DNA of 64,000 nucleotides from Flavobacteriales bacterium (GTDB lineage Bacteria > Bacteroidota > Bacteroidia > Flavobacteriales_F > PHOS-HE28), in NCBI GenBank assembly GCA_019638085.1, contig JAHBUL010000005.1:62001-126000 (forward strand), given 5' to 3'. Of the stretch, positions 35,834-44,716 are shown one piece after another. Numbering within the stretch: position 1 is the first letter of the stretch; every line of letters starts with the position of its first letter. The notes under the pieces were generated by a model. It was given only the letters and a program-made list of their open reading frames with translations. It was not told the DNA's origin and made no database searches. A program made the position numbers and the translations under genes.

Positions 35834-37363
35834 TCAAGGCATCACCACCAAGCGCCCCGTGTCCACGGGTGTCCCCGCCGGGTCACGCGCAGCGGCGCCT
35901 GCGGACCGGGACACCCGCAGCACATACGCCCCCGGCGCCAATGTTCCCGCAGGCAATTCATACCGTTCCGCGCCCGCAGGCCACGCCACTTGCCACACCA
36001 CGCGCCCGCTGGCATCGTGTACCACCAGTTCAGCATTGGCCATAGCGGCACCGGTGGAAAGCACCGTGCTGCCCGCGCTGGGGTTGGGCGCTATTTGCAG
36101 TGCTTGCACGGGGCTTGGCTGTTGTTCGTTTATGCCCACGTTCAGCCCGTACAGCTTGCTGATCAATCGCTGGCTGGGGTCGTTGGTGGTGCCGTCGTCG
36201 TAACCGTGGTAGGCACCGTATATGTAATAACTGCCATCATAAGCTTGGGGAATGTCTATAATAGATCTGAACCACCCCCACCATTCGGTGGTTTCGGACC
36301 ATTGGTACCCAGCACATCCTGCACCGCTAAAGAGATCGTCAAGCAAGTTGCCAGCTGTGTCGAGCAAAGCGATGCTGCCACGTGCTTGCCCATCGATCTC
36401 CGAAAATGCTCCGGTGATAATATATTTATCACCGTTATACGGGGTTATGCTGTTGATAATGGCACCTTGAAACTCCCCTGTGGTGGGGTTGTAATTGCGC
36501 AGCACTGGATTGTGGAAGGTGGGGTCCATGGTGCCATCGGGCATCAGTCGCATTAGGTTGACCGTGTCCCCGTTATCCAAATAGGAGGGGTCCCCGCCGA
36601 TCAGGAATTTGCCATTTGGCATCGTGAGCGCACGACGTATGTTGACATAACCCGGAGGAGCTTGAAAGGTTGTGTCAAGTGCGCCATCGGGCATAATGCG
36701 GAAAGCGGTACTGGATAAGGCATATCCGTCGAAAGCCCACGCAACGCCGGAGCAGAGAAACTTGCCTTCTGGCACCGGGGAGATGTGGAACAGTGGAGCA
36801 CCGGACTTGCGGTGGATCCGCGTGGTGTCCAGATAGCCTTGGTTGGTGAACCAAGTGAGTCCGTAGTAGCCCATAAAGCCGCGGATGCTATCGTGCAAGG
36901 TGTGATGGCCGCTAACCAGTACACGTCCATCGGGAAAAACGAAATAGTCACCGCCTTGGACAATATGGAAATAGGGGACCAGGTTCATGGCGAGATAGCT
37001 CGTATCGATGGTGCCATCCATAAGAAATCTGCGAATTGCTTGGCCATTGCCGCAATAATAGCGGTCCTCCCACGGAGTGATCTTGCCATCCATCGATGGG
37101 TATGTAACGAACGAGGGGTCAAGGCTTCCATCCGGATTTAACCGAACTCCGGACCTTTCATACGGCCATTCCCCGGGAATTGCGATCTGCCCGGAGAGGA
37201 TCACATCCCCATCCGCAAGAGGGAGGATACTCTCGATACGGACGGACTGGGCATTGAATGTGAAGGTAGGGTCCAGGTCGAAGGGTTGTTGCGGCCATGC
37301 CGCCGTAGCCACCAAGGTGGTGGCTACGGCGAGCAGGGTCTTTAGGCAGTGTGGGCGGTTCAT
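35834..37363 (-). CDS. Delta-60 repeat surface protein, T9SS cargo (copy C)
   Basis: 509 residues. Signal peptide (about 1-25, ending AAWPQQ), delta-60 units nearly matching copy A (MPDGALDTTFQAPPGYVNI, LMRLMPDGTMDPTFHNPVLR) and the sorting domain. The segment before the last strand is RSAGAAARDPAGTPVDTGRLVVMP, lacking the GPQPPQPQ insertion of A and B. Its ATG overlaps the stop of a truncated sorting-domain remnant. The three copies probably display variable propeller surfaces; ligand unknown. Confidence 0.87.
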   Translation of the reverse strand: MNRPHCLKTLLAVATTLVATAAWPQQPFDLDPTFTFNAQSVRIESILPLADGDVILSGQIAIPGEWPYERSGVRLNPDGSLDPSFVTYPSMDGKITPWEDRYYCGNGQAIRRFLMDGTIDTSYLAMNLVPYFHIVQGGDYFVFPDGRVLVSGHHTLHDSIRGFMGYYGLTWFTNQGYLDTTRIHRKSGAPLFHISPVPEGKFLCSGVAWAFDGYALSSTAFRIMPDGALDTTFQAPPGYVNIRRALTMPNGKFLIGGDPSYLDNGDTVNLMRLMPDGTMDPTFHNPVLRNYNPTTGEFQGAIINSITPYNGDKYIITGAFSEIDGQARGSIALLDTAGNLLDDLFSGAGCAGYQWSETTEWWGWFRSIIDIPQAYDGSYYIYGAYHGYDDGTTNDPSQRLISKLYGLNVGINEQQPSPVQALQIAPNPSAGSTVLSTGAAMANAELVVHDASGRVVWQVAWPAGAERYELPAGTLAPGAYVLRVSRSAGAAARDPAGTPVDTGRLVVMP

Positions 37364-37554
37364 GGTCGTACCACCAGTTTCTGTGCTTCGATGTGCTTGC
37401 CGTATGAGTTCTTCTTCAGCACAATGCTATTGCATGATAGCTCCAAAGCGAAACTATGCTCGGCCGGATAGTGGCCAGGATATACACGTCCAAGCAGATG
37501 TGAACCTCGTGCATACCAGCATCTGCGATACTTGCTCGCGAAGCAGTATTCCAT
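37360..37554 (-). pseudogene. Truncated sorting-domain remnant upstream of delta-60 copy C
   Basis: Only the last dozen codons (GKHIEAQKLVVRP) are homologous to the orphan ORF upstream of copy A, including the ATGA junction; the rest of the 64-codon frame is unrelated, AT-richer sequence without protein character. Shows that the cassette boundary was cut here a few codons from the end. Confidence 0.6.
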
Positions 37555-37556
37555 TT

Positions 37557-37580
37557 TCTGATCGTCTGATCATCTGATCC
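37557..37580. repeat. CTGATC octamer array
   Basis: TCTGATCG, TCTGATCA, TCTGATCC in tandem. Same motif at 22815-22830, 47230-47245 and, decayed, at 50047-50060; most copies are preceded by CCATTT or ATTG. It marks the edge of the delta-60 locus next to rnhB. Confidence 0.75.
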
Positions 37581-37597
37581 ACCCTAAACTTGCACTC

Positions 37598-38191
37598 ATG
37601 TCCCGCCTGGCTGCCTGCCACACCTTCGGCCTCATCGAGGCCGGCTGCGATGAGGCCGGTCGCGGCTGCCTCGCCGGACCGGTGGTGGCTGCAGCGGTGA
37701 TCCTTCCCGCAGGGGTGCGCTTGCCGGGGCTGAACGATTCGAAGAAGCTGAACCGCGCGGATCGGGAGCGCTTGCGCCCGTTGATCGAAGCACGGGCATT
37801 GGCGTGGTGTGTGGGCATGGTGGATGTGGCGGAGATCGATCGCATCAACATCCTGAACGCCGCGTTCCTGGCCATGCACCGTGCCATCGATGGCTTGAGT
37901 CGCCGTCCGGAACATCTGTTGGTGGACGGGGATCGATTCAATTCCTATGAAGGCATTCGGCATAGCTGCATCCTACAAGGCGACGGGAAATACCGGAGCA
38001 TCGCCGCCGCATCGGTGTTGGCGAAAACGCACCGGGATGCGCTGATGGCCGATCTGCACAAGGAAGCACCCCATTACGGTTGGGAAGTGAACAAGGGCTA
38101 TCCCACAGCAGAACACCGCGCCGCGATCATCACCCATGGCCCGTGCGGGCATCACCGCACCAGCTTCACGCTGCTGCCTGAATTGGTGTGA
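37598..38191 (+). CDS. rnhB: Ribonuclease HII
   Basis: 197 residues. Cleaves RNA of RNA-DNA hybrids and starts ribonucleotide excision. The acidic active site is visible: [19 protein letters not shown] (Asp, Glu), LLVDGDRF (Asp) and the later KTHRDALM region, with the [14 protein letters not shown] motif near the C-terminus. Starts at ATG 37598, 18 bp after the octamer array. The following long gene is on the same strand but separated by 400 bp of repeats. Confidence 0.95.
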   Translation: MSRLAACHTFGLIEAGCDEAGRGCLAGPVVAAAVILPAGVRLPGLNDSKKLNRADRERLRPLIEARALAWCVGMVDVAEIDRINILNAAFLAMHRAIDGLSRRPEHLLVDGDRFNSYEGIRHSCILQGDGKYRSIAAASVLAKTHRDALMADLHKEAPHYGWEVNKGYPTAEHRAAIITHGPCGHHRTSFTLLPELV

Positions 38192-38203
38192 ACGCGTGCT
38201 TGC

Positions 38204-38500
38204 AGGTCGCGCCCGGCGGCGCTCCCATTGCTTTTTAGGAACCACGGATATAGAAGCGGTCAACATCCGTGTGGATCCGTGTGGATCCGTGGTTCAACAC
38301 CATAAGACAGACGCCCAACGGGCGTCCAACATCCCATCTCCCTTTGCATCGGGCAGTACAGGGGCTTGCCCCTGAACAGGTCGCGCCTGGCGGCGCTCCC
38401 ATTGCTTTTTAGGAACCACGGATATAGAAGCGGTCAACATCCGTGTTCATCCGTGTGGATCCGTGGTTCAAAACCAACCGCAGACGCCCAACGGGCGTCC
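38204..38500. repeat. 174-bp direct repeat with ATCCGTG decamer arrays and GACGCCC hairpins
   Basis: Two copies starting at about 38204 and 38378. Each has AGGTCGCGCC.GGCGGCGCTC, an ACCACGGATATAGAAGCGG segment, two or three ATCCGTGTGG-type decamers and a GACGCCC-AAC-GGGCGTC hairpin (38310-38326 and 38483-38499). Together they fill 38192-38600 between rnhB and the next gene; no coding signal. The hairpins could end rnhB transcription. Confidence 0.8.
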
Positions 38501-38600
38501 GATCCCATTTGCCTTTAACGGCATCCACAGCCGCATGTGCGTAAGGCTTCCGGCCAAAGTGGCGGAGCACGAACGGTGAACCGCACCTTTGGGGCTGCCC

Positions 38601-41186
38601 ATGCGCCGCTCGATCATTGCCGTTCTTCTGCTCGCCATCGTGGCCGCTATTGCCTGGTGGCTCTGGCATTGGCAGGCCGGGCCGGAGCGACCGGCCGACC
38701 CGTGGGCTGCAATTCACCCGGAAGCCGTGGCCGTGCTGGAGGTCCCCGAACCGTTCATCGCATGGGAACGCTTCACCGGTACCAGCCAGTTCTGGGGTGA
38801 CCTGGAAGGGAAACCCGCTTTTGCCGCCTTGGATACGATCATGGATCGCTTGGCACGGTCCGGTGCGATCCCCTCTGGAAAGCAAAAGGATGCCGCACCC
38901 TTACTGATCGCTTGGCGTGCAACGGAAAGCGGAACGCTGGTTCCCGTGATGTGCTGGCCGATGGCGCGATCGGAACAAGCCTTGAGCCTGCTGGGCGATG
39001 CATTCAGTACGCCTGTATCCGCGGAATTATGGACCGGGACCCGCCTGAGCCTTCAACCCGACAGCGCCTTGCCCGCCGTGGAGCTGGCCTGGAGCAAGGG
39101 TCTGTTGCTCTTGGGCACCGATGGCGAAATGGTGGAGGAAGCGCGTTCGCTCGCCGGAAGCGCGCGGAAGCCCGATGCCTTGTTCGAAAAAGCCCGCGCC
39201 AGCCTCAGCGTAGGTGCGGATGCCCACCTGCTGATCATGCCCGCCTTCGCATCGCAATTGCTGGGGATCCACGGGCAAGGCATCTTTCCGGCGAATGCCC
39301 CCGTGGAAGGCTGGGCGGCGCTGGATATCCGGTTCCGGCCGGGCGCGGTGCTGATGAACGGCCTGCTCTTCCCCGCAGGGGAAAGCCCCGCCACCACGGC
39401 CATCCGGGAACAACGGCCGGCCAAGCCGGACATCATTCGCGTGCTCCCCACCACCGTGTCCGATCTGCGGGTCATACAGATCTCCGACCCGGCCGCTTAT
39501 GTGCGCGCCATCAACGGCGAGCTGCCGGATGACGCCCTCTTTACCGCGTACGCGGAATGGGTGCGGGGCGGGATCGGCGTGGCCGAGGCATCGAAGGATA
39601 TGGACGGTGATGCCCAGCGCTGGGCGGTGCTGGAAACGGAGGATCCCGCGAAGGCTACCGACGCCATGTTGTTCCGGTGTCCGGACGGCGGCTGTGCCAC
39701 TACGGAATACCGGGGTGTGCGCATTATCCGCATGGCCGATCCGGAGGCATTGGCCACCCTGTACGGCAACGCCTTCGCCGGCTTCGAGCAGCCGCTCTGG
39801 GCGGTGCTTGCGGACATGGTGGTGTTCTCCGATACACCTGCCGGGATGCGCGCGGCCATCGACGCATGGACGGACCGGAACTCCTTGGCACTGGATCCGC
39901 GATCCGGCGACTTCTTCCAGCGCTTCGGCTCCGAGGCCGTGTACAGTTGGTGGGTGGATGTGGCCCGCACCTACACCCCCGGTGAAGGACCGTTGGCGGA
40001 TGCGCAGCGCACGCTCGGTGGGGCGCTGCTGCAACTCACCCCTCGCAACGATGGGGCCTTTATCGCCACCTTCTGCCTACAGCACGCACCTGCCGGAAAG
40101 CGCGCCGCAGGAGCCCTCTGGACCACCGCGTTGCCCACACCATTGGTGGCGCCACCGATACTGGTGAAGGACTACCTGAGCAAGACCCTGCAGGTCTTCA
40201 CGCAGGACAAGGACAACCGCATCAGCTTGATCAGCTGCACCGGCAAAGTGCTGTGGCAACGCCAGTTGGACGGACCACTGATCGGAGGTGTGGCACAGAT
40301 CGACAGGTACAGGAACGGCAAGCTGCAGATGCTCTGCAATACGGCGAACAAGGTGTACCTGATCGACCGGCTCGGGCGCGATGTGGAAGGCTTCCCCGTA
40401 GGGTTGAAGAGCCAGGCCAGTACACCGCTCAGCGTATTCGATTACGAAGGGAAGAAGGATTACCGCATCATCGTGCCCATGGTGGACGGCGGGCTGCTCA
40501 ACTTGGGCGGTGACGGAAAACCCGTGCAGGGCTGGGAGCCCGTGAAGCTTTCCGGTCCGGCGCTGGCCGCTGTGGAGCATGTCCGGATCAAAGGCAAGGA
40601 TTTCCTGGTGCTCGCCTTGCGGAACGGGAAGGTCGCCGTACTGGACCGGCGTGGAACGGTGCGCTACGATGCCAAGCTCCGGATGGATCGGATCCAGACC
40701 TTCCTCGGCAGCCGCGAGGCCATGGACATCGCCGACCGGCGCATGCTCTGGGCCGATAGCAGCGGGGCGGTGCTCAGCGGCAAGCTGGATGGCACGGTGG
40801 ATACCTTGTCCCCGGCCACAAGCGGCAAAGTGGCCCTGTTCGATGTGGATGGAGATGAACATATCGAAGTGTTGAGGACCACCATTTCGGCACTCACAGC
40901 GGAATCGAAAGGCAAGGTGCTTTTCCGCCTGAATTTCCCGGACTCCCCCGATGCCATGGCCTTCGGAGTACCCTTGGAAGGGGAGGAGGTCGCCATCGGC
41001 CTTGTGCTTCCTGAGCAGGATCAAGTGCGGCTTTACGATGCTGCCGGTGAGTTGTGGCCGGGCTTCCCGCTCAAGGGTGCGGTGCGATCCAGCGTGGCCG
41101 ATATCAACTTGGACGGTGTGCTGGAACTGGTGACCGCCGATGGGGAAGGCGTGGTGACGGTGTATGCGTTGCCGGCGGGGCGGTGA
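38601..41186 (+). CDS. Large membrane-anchored protein with C-terminal beta-propeller
   Basis: 861 residues from ATG 38601; a TTG at 38589 is less likely. One N-terminal membrane segment (about 4-24, IIAVLLLAIVAAIAWWLWHW). The first 500 residues have no motif I recognise with certainty; layout resembles the DUF3352-type proteins I recall next to rnhB in Bacteroidota. Residues about 540-860 contain repeated strands (KVYLIDRLGRDVEGFPVGLK, KVAVLDRRGTVRYDAKL, VRLYDAAGELWPGFPLKG) typical of a PQQ-like or FG-GAP-like propeller. Probably faces the periplasm. Function unknown. Confidence 0.75.
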   Translation: MRRSIIAVLLLAIVAAIAWWLWHWQAGPERPADPWAAIHPEAVAVLEVPEPFIAWERFTGTSQFWGDLEGKPAFAALDTIMDRLARSGAIPSGKQKDAAPLLIAWRATESGTLVPVMCWPMARSEQALSLLGDAFSTPVSAELWTGTRLSLQPDSALPAVELAWSKGLLLLGTDGEMVEEARSLAGSARKPDALFEKARASLSVGADAHLLIMPAFASQLLGIHGQGIFPANAPVEGWAALDIRFRPGAVLMNGLLFPAGESPATTAIREQRPAKPDIIRVLPTTVSDLRVIQISDPAAYVRAINGELPDDALFTAYAEWVRGGIGVAEASKDMDGDAQRWAVLETEDPAKATDAMLFRCPDGGCATTEYRGVRIIRMADPEALATLYGNAFAGFEQPLWAVLADMVVFSDTPAGMRAAIDAWTDRNSLALDPRSGDFFQRFGSEAVYSWWVDVARTYTPGEGPLADAQRTLGGALLQLTPRNDGAFIATFCLQHAPAGKRAAGALWTTALPTPLVAPPILVKDYLSKTLQVFTQDKDNRISLISCTGKVLWQRQLDGPLIGGVAQIDRYRNGKLQMLCNTANKVYLIDRLGRDVEGFPVGLKSQASTPLSVFDYEGKKDYRIIVPMVDGGLLNLGGDGKPVQGWEPVKLSGPALAAVEHVRIKGKDFLVLALRNGKVAVLDRRGTVRYDAKLRMDRIQTFLGSREAMDIADRRMLWADSSGAVLSGKLDGTVDTLSPATSGKVALFDVDGDEHIEVLRTTISALTAESKGKVLFRLNFPDSPDAMAFGVPLEGEEVAIGLVLPEQDQVRLYDAAGELWPGFPLKGAVRSSVADINLDGVLELVTADGEGVVTVYALPAGR

Positions 41187-41192
41187 AATATT

Positions 41193-41303
41193 AACCGCCA
41201 CGGCGCAAAGAGCCCCTTGGTTCCACCACGTTTGCATTCCTGACATCAATCGCAGTTGGCCTTACGACAAGTTTCGTGGCGGGTTCGTTGCGTCGTTGCG
41301 GTG
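41193..41303. repeat. Inverted ACCGC.ACG.CGCAA words between genes
   Basis: AACCGCCACGGCGCAAAG (41193-41210) and, reversed, TTCGTTGCGTCGTTGCGGTG (41284-41303). Short phrase-like repeat in the 190-bp gap before fhs; no coding signal. Confidence 0.45.
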
Positions 41304-41376
41304 AAGAACCTTCAGCAGACGAAAAGTTCCCACAGATCTCATTCCTTTCGTTCCTTCGCCCCAGAAACACAGATCC

Positions 41377-43059
41377 ATGGCATTCCCTTCCGACCTCGAG
41401 ATCGCGCAGCGCGCCACCCTCCAACCCATTACCGCCATTGGCGAGAAGCTCGGGATCGATCCCGAACGCATGGAGAACTATGGGCGCTACAAGGCCAAGC
41501 TCCCGCTGGACCTGATCGATGAGGACAAGGTGAAGAAGAGCAAGCTGATCCTGATGACCGCGATCTCGCCCACCCCTGCGGGCGAAGGCAAGACCACTAC
41601 CAGCATCGGGCTGTGCGAAGGGCTGAACAAGATCGGGAAGAAGGCCATGGTGGTGCTTCGGGAACCATCCCTCGGCCCTGTGTTCGGCATGAAGGGCGGT
41701 GCGGCCGGTGGGGGCTATGCACAAGTGCTGCCCATGGAGGACATCAACCTGCACTTCACCGGCGATTTCGCTGCCATCGAGAAGAGCAACAACCTCCTCG
41801 CGGCGCTCATCGATAACAACATCCAGAGCAAGACCCGTAACCTCGGGATCGATCCGCGCACCGTTGCATGGAAGCGCGTGATGGACATGAACGACCGTTC
41901 CTTGCGCGATATCGTCATCGGCCTTGGAGGGACCGGCAACAGCATGCCCCGCGAGGACGGCTTCAACATCACCGCCGCCAGCGAAGTGATGGCGATCCTT
42001 TGCCTGGCCACCGGATACGAGGACCTGAAAAAGCGCCTCGGTGACATCTTCGTGGGCAACTCCCGATCAGCCGACCGTAAGTACGTGTATGCCCGCGACC
42101 TGAATGCGCAAGGGGCCATGGCGGTATTGCTGAAAGATGCAATCAAGCCCAATCTGGTGCAGACCATCGAGGGCAACCCGGCGATCCTGCACGGCGGCCC
42201 CTTCGCCAACATCGCGCAAGGGGTGAACAGCATCCTGGGTACCAAAATGGGCCTGAGCCTCGCGGATTACGTAGTGACCGAGGCCGGTTTCGGCGCAGAC
42301 CTCGGTGCAGAGAAATTCTACGACATCAAATGCCGCGCGGGCGGGCTGGAGCCGCATGCTACGGTGATCGTGGCCACCATCCGTGCGCTTCGCTACCAAG
42401 GCGGAGCTCCGATCAAGGAGGTGAACGATGCCTCGATGGAGCGGGTGAAGAAAGGCATGGCCAACCTGGAGCGCCACATCGAGAACACCGCCAAGTTCGG
42501 CGTGAAGGCCGTGGTGGCCATCAATCACTTCCCCACGGATTCCGAGGAAGAGATCCAACTGGTGAAGGAGCGCTGCAAGGAACTGGGCGTGGAGGCCGTG
42601 GTGGCCAAAGGCTTCGCCAACGGCGGTGCCGGAATGACCGATCTGGCCGAGGCCGTGGTGCGTGTGGTGGATAAGAAGGAGAGCAAGTTCAAGCTCCTGT
42701 ACGAGCTGGAGCAATCCATCGAGAAGAAGGTGGAGATCATCGCGAAAGAGATCTACCGCGCCAAGAGCGTGGCATACAGTGGTGAAGCTAAGACAGCGCT
42801 GCGCCGCATCCACAACTTGGGACTGGACCATCTGCCCGTTTGCATCGCCAAAACACAGTACAGCTTCAGCGACGACCCCGCCAAGCTGGGCGCGGCCACG
42901 GACTTCGAGATCACCGTGAACGACATCGAGATCGCCGCCGGCGCCGGCTTCGTGGTCCCCATCCTCGGCAAGATGATGCGCATGCCCGGCCTGCCGGAAA
43001 TCCCCGCCAGCGAGCACATGGACATCGATGCCAACGGGGTGATCAGCGGGTTGAGCTGA
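41377..43059 (+). CDS. fhs: Formate--tetrahydrofolate ligase
   Basis: 560 residues, standard length. ATP-dependent formation of 10-formyl-THF from formate. P-loop-like motif SPTPAGEGKTTTSIGLCEGL (about 65-84), GMKGGAAGGGYAQVLPMEDINLHFTGD and the monovalent-cation region are conserved. Provides one-carbon units for purines and initiator tRNA formylation. Monocistronic, followed by a strong terminator. Confidence 0.96.
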   Translation: MAFPSDLEIAQRATLQPITAIGEKLGIDPERMENYGRYKAKLPLDLIDEDKVKKSKLILMTAISPTPAGEGKTTTSIGLCEGLNKIGKKAMVVLREPSLGPVFGMKGGAAGGGYAQVLPMEDINLHFTGDFAAIEKSNNLLAALIDNNIQSKTRNLGIDPRTVAWKRVMDMNDRSLRDIVIGLGGTGNSMPREDGFNITAASEVMAILCLATGYEDLKKRLGDIFVGNSRSADRKYVYARDLNAQGAMAVLLKDAIKPNLVQTIEGNPAILHGGPFANIAQGVNSILGTKMGLSLADYVVTEAGFGADLGAEKFYDIKCRAGGLEPHATVIVATIRALRYQGGAPIKEVNDASMERVKKGMANLERHIENTAKFGVKAVVAINHFPTDSEEEIQLVKERCKELGVEAVVAKGFANGGAGMTDLAEAVVRVVDKKESKFKLLYELEQSIEKKVEIIAKEIYRAKSVAYSGEAKTALRRIHNLGLDHLPVCIAKTQYSFSDDPAKLGAATDFEITVNDIEIAAGAGFVVPILGKMMRMPGLPEIPASEHMDIDANGVISGLS

Positions 43060-43074
43060 GCCGGGCGGGAACGG

Positions 43075-43105
43075 AAAGGGCCGCCCTGGAACGGACGGCC
43101 CTTTT
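43075..43105. terminator. Bidirectional intrinsic terminator
   Basis: AAAGGGCCG (43075-43083) pairs with CGGCCCTTTT (43096-43105) across a 12-base loop, with A-run and T-run on the two sides. Serves fhs rightward and the T9SS gene ending at 43124 leftward. Confidence 0.88.
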
Positions 43106-43123
43106 GCGATATCGGAAGTCGGC

Positions 43124-44128
43124 TTATTCCACCACCAGGCGCTGCACGCCTTGGTTCCCGGCCGCATCGATCAGGCGGACCTGGTACAGGCCAGGGCTGA
43201 GGGCTTCCAGGCTGAGCGCGTGCCGCACGATGCCGGCATGGGCCTGCACCTGCCCGCTATGCACCAACCGGCCCATGGCATCGGTCACTTCCAGGGCGAC
43301 CATGCCGCCTGTGCTGCTGAACACCAGGGTCGCTTGGTCGGTGGCCGGATTGGGGAACACCTCCATCCCGATCGCATGGCGTTGGGCCTCGGTGATGCCG
43401 ACATTGGACGCATCGAGCCAAGCAGCATATGTTTCGGTCTGGGTGCTGCCCCCGGTCGTTGCGGTCAGGTAGTTGGTCTGGACCAACGCCATGTGGGTCC
43501 CCGGCAAGTAGAAATAATAGTTGGTGCAAGTGTAATCCACGGTAGCCATCCCGCCTATATCATCACTGTACTGCTGGGTGAGCTTCACGCGCAGCACATT
43601 GTTGAAGGTGCCATAGGGCATGATCACCGTGCCGACCCCATCGGCAAGGCCCGTGGTGGTGCCTGCGCGTGCGATGGGGAAGCCTCCGCTGACGAAAGTG
43701 GTGCTCCAGGAATCCGTCCACGTGGTGTTCAGTGCGCAGGGGTACTGGAGCAGCAGCTCGGGATTCTGGTAGGCCATCACGGTTGAGGAGCCATATACGC
43801 CCACGTTCTCCAAACCCGTGGAGGTGATCTTCATGTACATGTAATTGCCTCCTCCGGCGCTCGCGGCCACGGTGGCGCCCGGGAAGGAGGCCCCGTTAGG
43901 GGTGGAAGCGGCCGCTTGGATGGTCGAGGTGAGGGTGGTAGTGGCTTGCAGGGCCGAGAAATCCCAGCTCTGGCCGGTCCCAGGCGCGCCTGGGTCGATG
44001 TAAGTGCCCCTGTGCTGGATGAAGACCTCACCGATCACCGGGGCGTTGTTGCCTTGGTTAAGTGTCTGCGCGGAGCCGGAGAGGCTGAGCGCGAGCAGGG
44101 GAAGTGCGAAAGAGTAGCGTAGTCTCAT
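43124..44128 (-). CDS. T9SS-secreted protein of unknown function
   Basis: 334 residues from ATG 44128, giving a signal peptide (LRYSFALPLLALSLSGSAQ); the longer open frame upstream has shadow composition. Beta-rich body with segments such as GTYIDPGAPGTGQSWDFS and GTFNNVLRVKLTQQYSDDI, then a type A sorting domain (VFPNPATDQATLVFSS ... GLYQVRLIDAAGNQGVQRLVVE). Looks related to the protein at 7669-8679 (shared WDFS/WNFA opening, price-like layout before the linker). Function unknown. Confidence 0.83.
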   Translation of the reverse strand: MRLRYSFALPLLALSLSGSAQTLNQGNNAPVIGEVFIQHRGTYIDPGAPGTGQSWDFSALQATTTLTSTIQAAASTPNGASFPGATVAASAGGGNYMYMKITSTGLENVGVYGSSTVMAYQNPELLLQYPCALNTTWTDSWSTTFVSGGFPIARAGTTTGLADGVGTVIMPYGTFNNVLRVKLTQQYSDDIGGMATVDYTCTNYYFYLPGTHMALVQTNYLTATTGGSTQTETYAAWLDASNVGITEAQRHAIGMEVFPNPATDQATLVFSSTGGMVALEVTDAMGRLVHSGQVQAHAGIVRHALSLEALSPGLYQVRLIDAAGNQGVQRLVVE

Positions 44129-44469
44129 GGGAAATTGGTTTTGGGTTCCTGGTAAATATAGATCCCGTGAACGAGAACCCGCGCGGAGATGATGCGCCGC
44201 ATGCGAAGCGCGCGGTGTCGGACGTAGCCTTCCCGTGTGTCCGGCACCGGACCCTATCCGTTTGCTTTCCGGCTGCATGGGTACGCTTGCAAGGCCACGG
44301 TCCGTGCCAATAGCCCTGTGTGCGTTGGACAAAGGGGACCGAAGCAGCGAGCCTTGAAGGCTTGATGGGAGGCGCTGCAGCCAGCGCTGGAATATTTCCG
44401 GACCGGCCTTCCCTGTCGTGCATTGGGTGGTGTATCTTCAGGGCGTCCAACCCCCAAAACATCCATGCC
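44129..44469. other. Intergenic stretch without recognisable gene
   Basis: The 341 bp between divergent genes hold no protein-like frame and no array. A GTATCTTCAGGG sequence about 30 bp before the HTH-like gene could be its -7 region; this is weak. Confidence 0.4.
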
Positions 44470-44712
44470 ATGAACATTACTTTCAATGAGCTGCGCGAGA
44501 TCAAGGACAGCCTTCCTGATGGGAGCATCCACCGCATCGCGAAGGAACTGGACGTGAACGTGGAGACGGTCTGGAACTATTTCGGCGGGTACAGCCACCG
44601 CAACGGCGAATCCATGGGCGTTCACATGGAAAGCGGGTCCGGCGGTGGCGTGGTGGCGCTGGACGATACCCGCATCCTGGACATTGCCCGGCGGATGCTG
44701 GCCGACGGCTAG
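44470..44712 (+). CDS. Small HTH-like DNA-binding protein
   Basis: 80 residues from ATG 44470. N-terminal helix-turn-helix pattern (NELREIKDSLPDGSIHRIAKELDVNVETVWNYFGG) with a glycine-rich middle (ESGSGGGVVALDD) and a terminal helix (TRILDIARRML). Similar short proteins are common and well conserved in Flavobacteriales and labelled DNA-binding; target unknown. Convergent with the OmpA gene, 4 bp apart. Confidence 0.8.
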   Translation: MNITFNELREIKDSLPDGSIHRIAKELDVNVETVWNYFGGYSHRNGESMGVHMESGSGGGVVALDDTRILDIARRMLADG

Positions 44713-44716
44713 TCCC

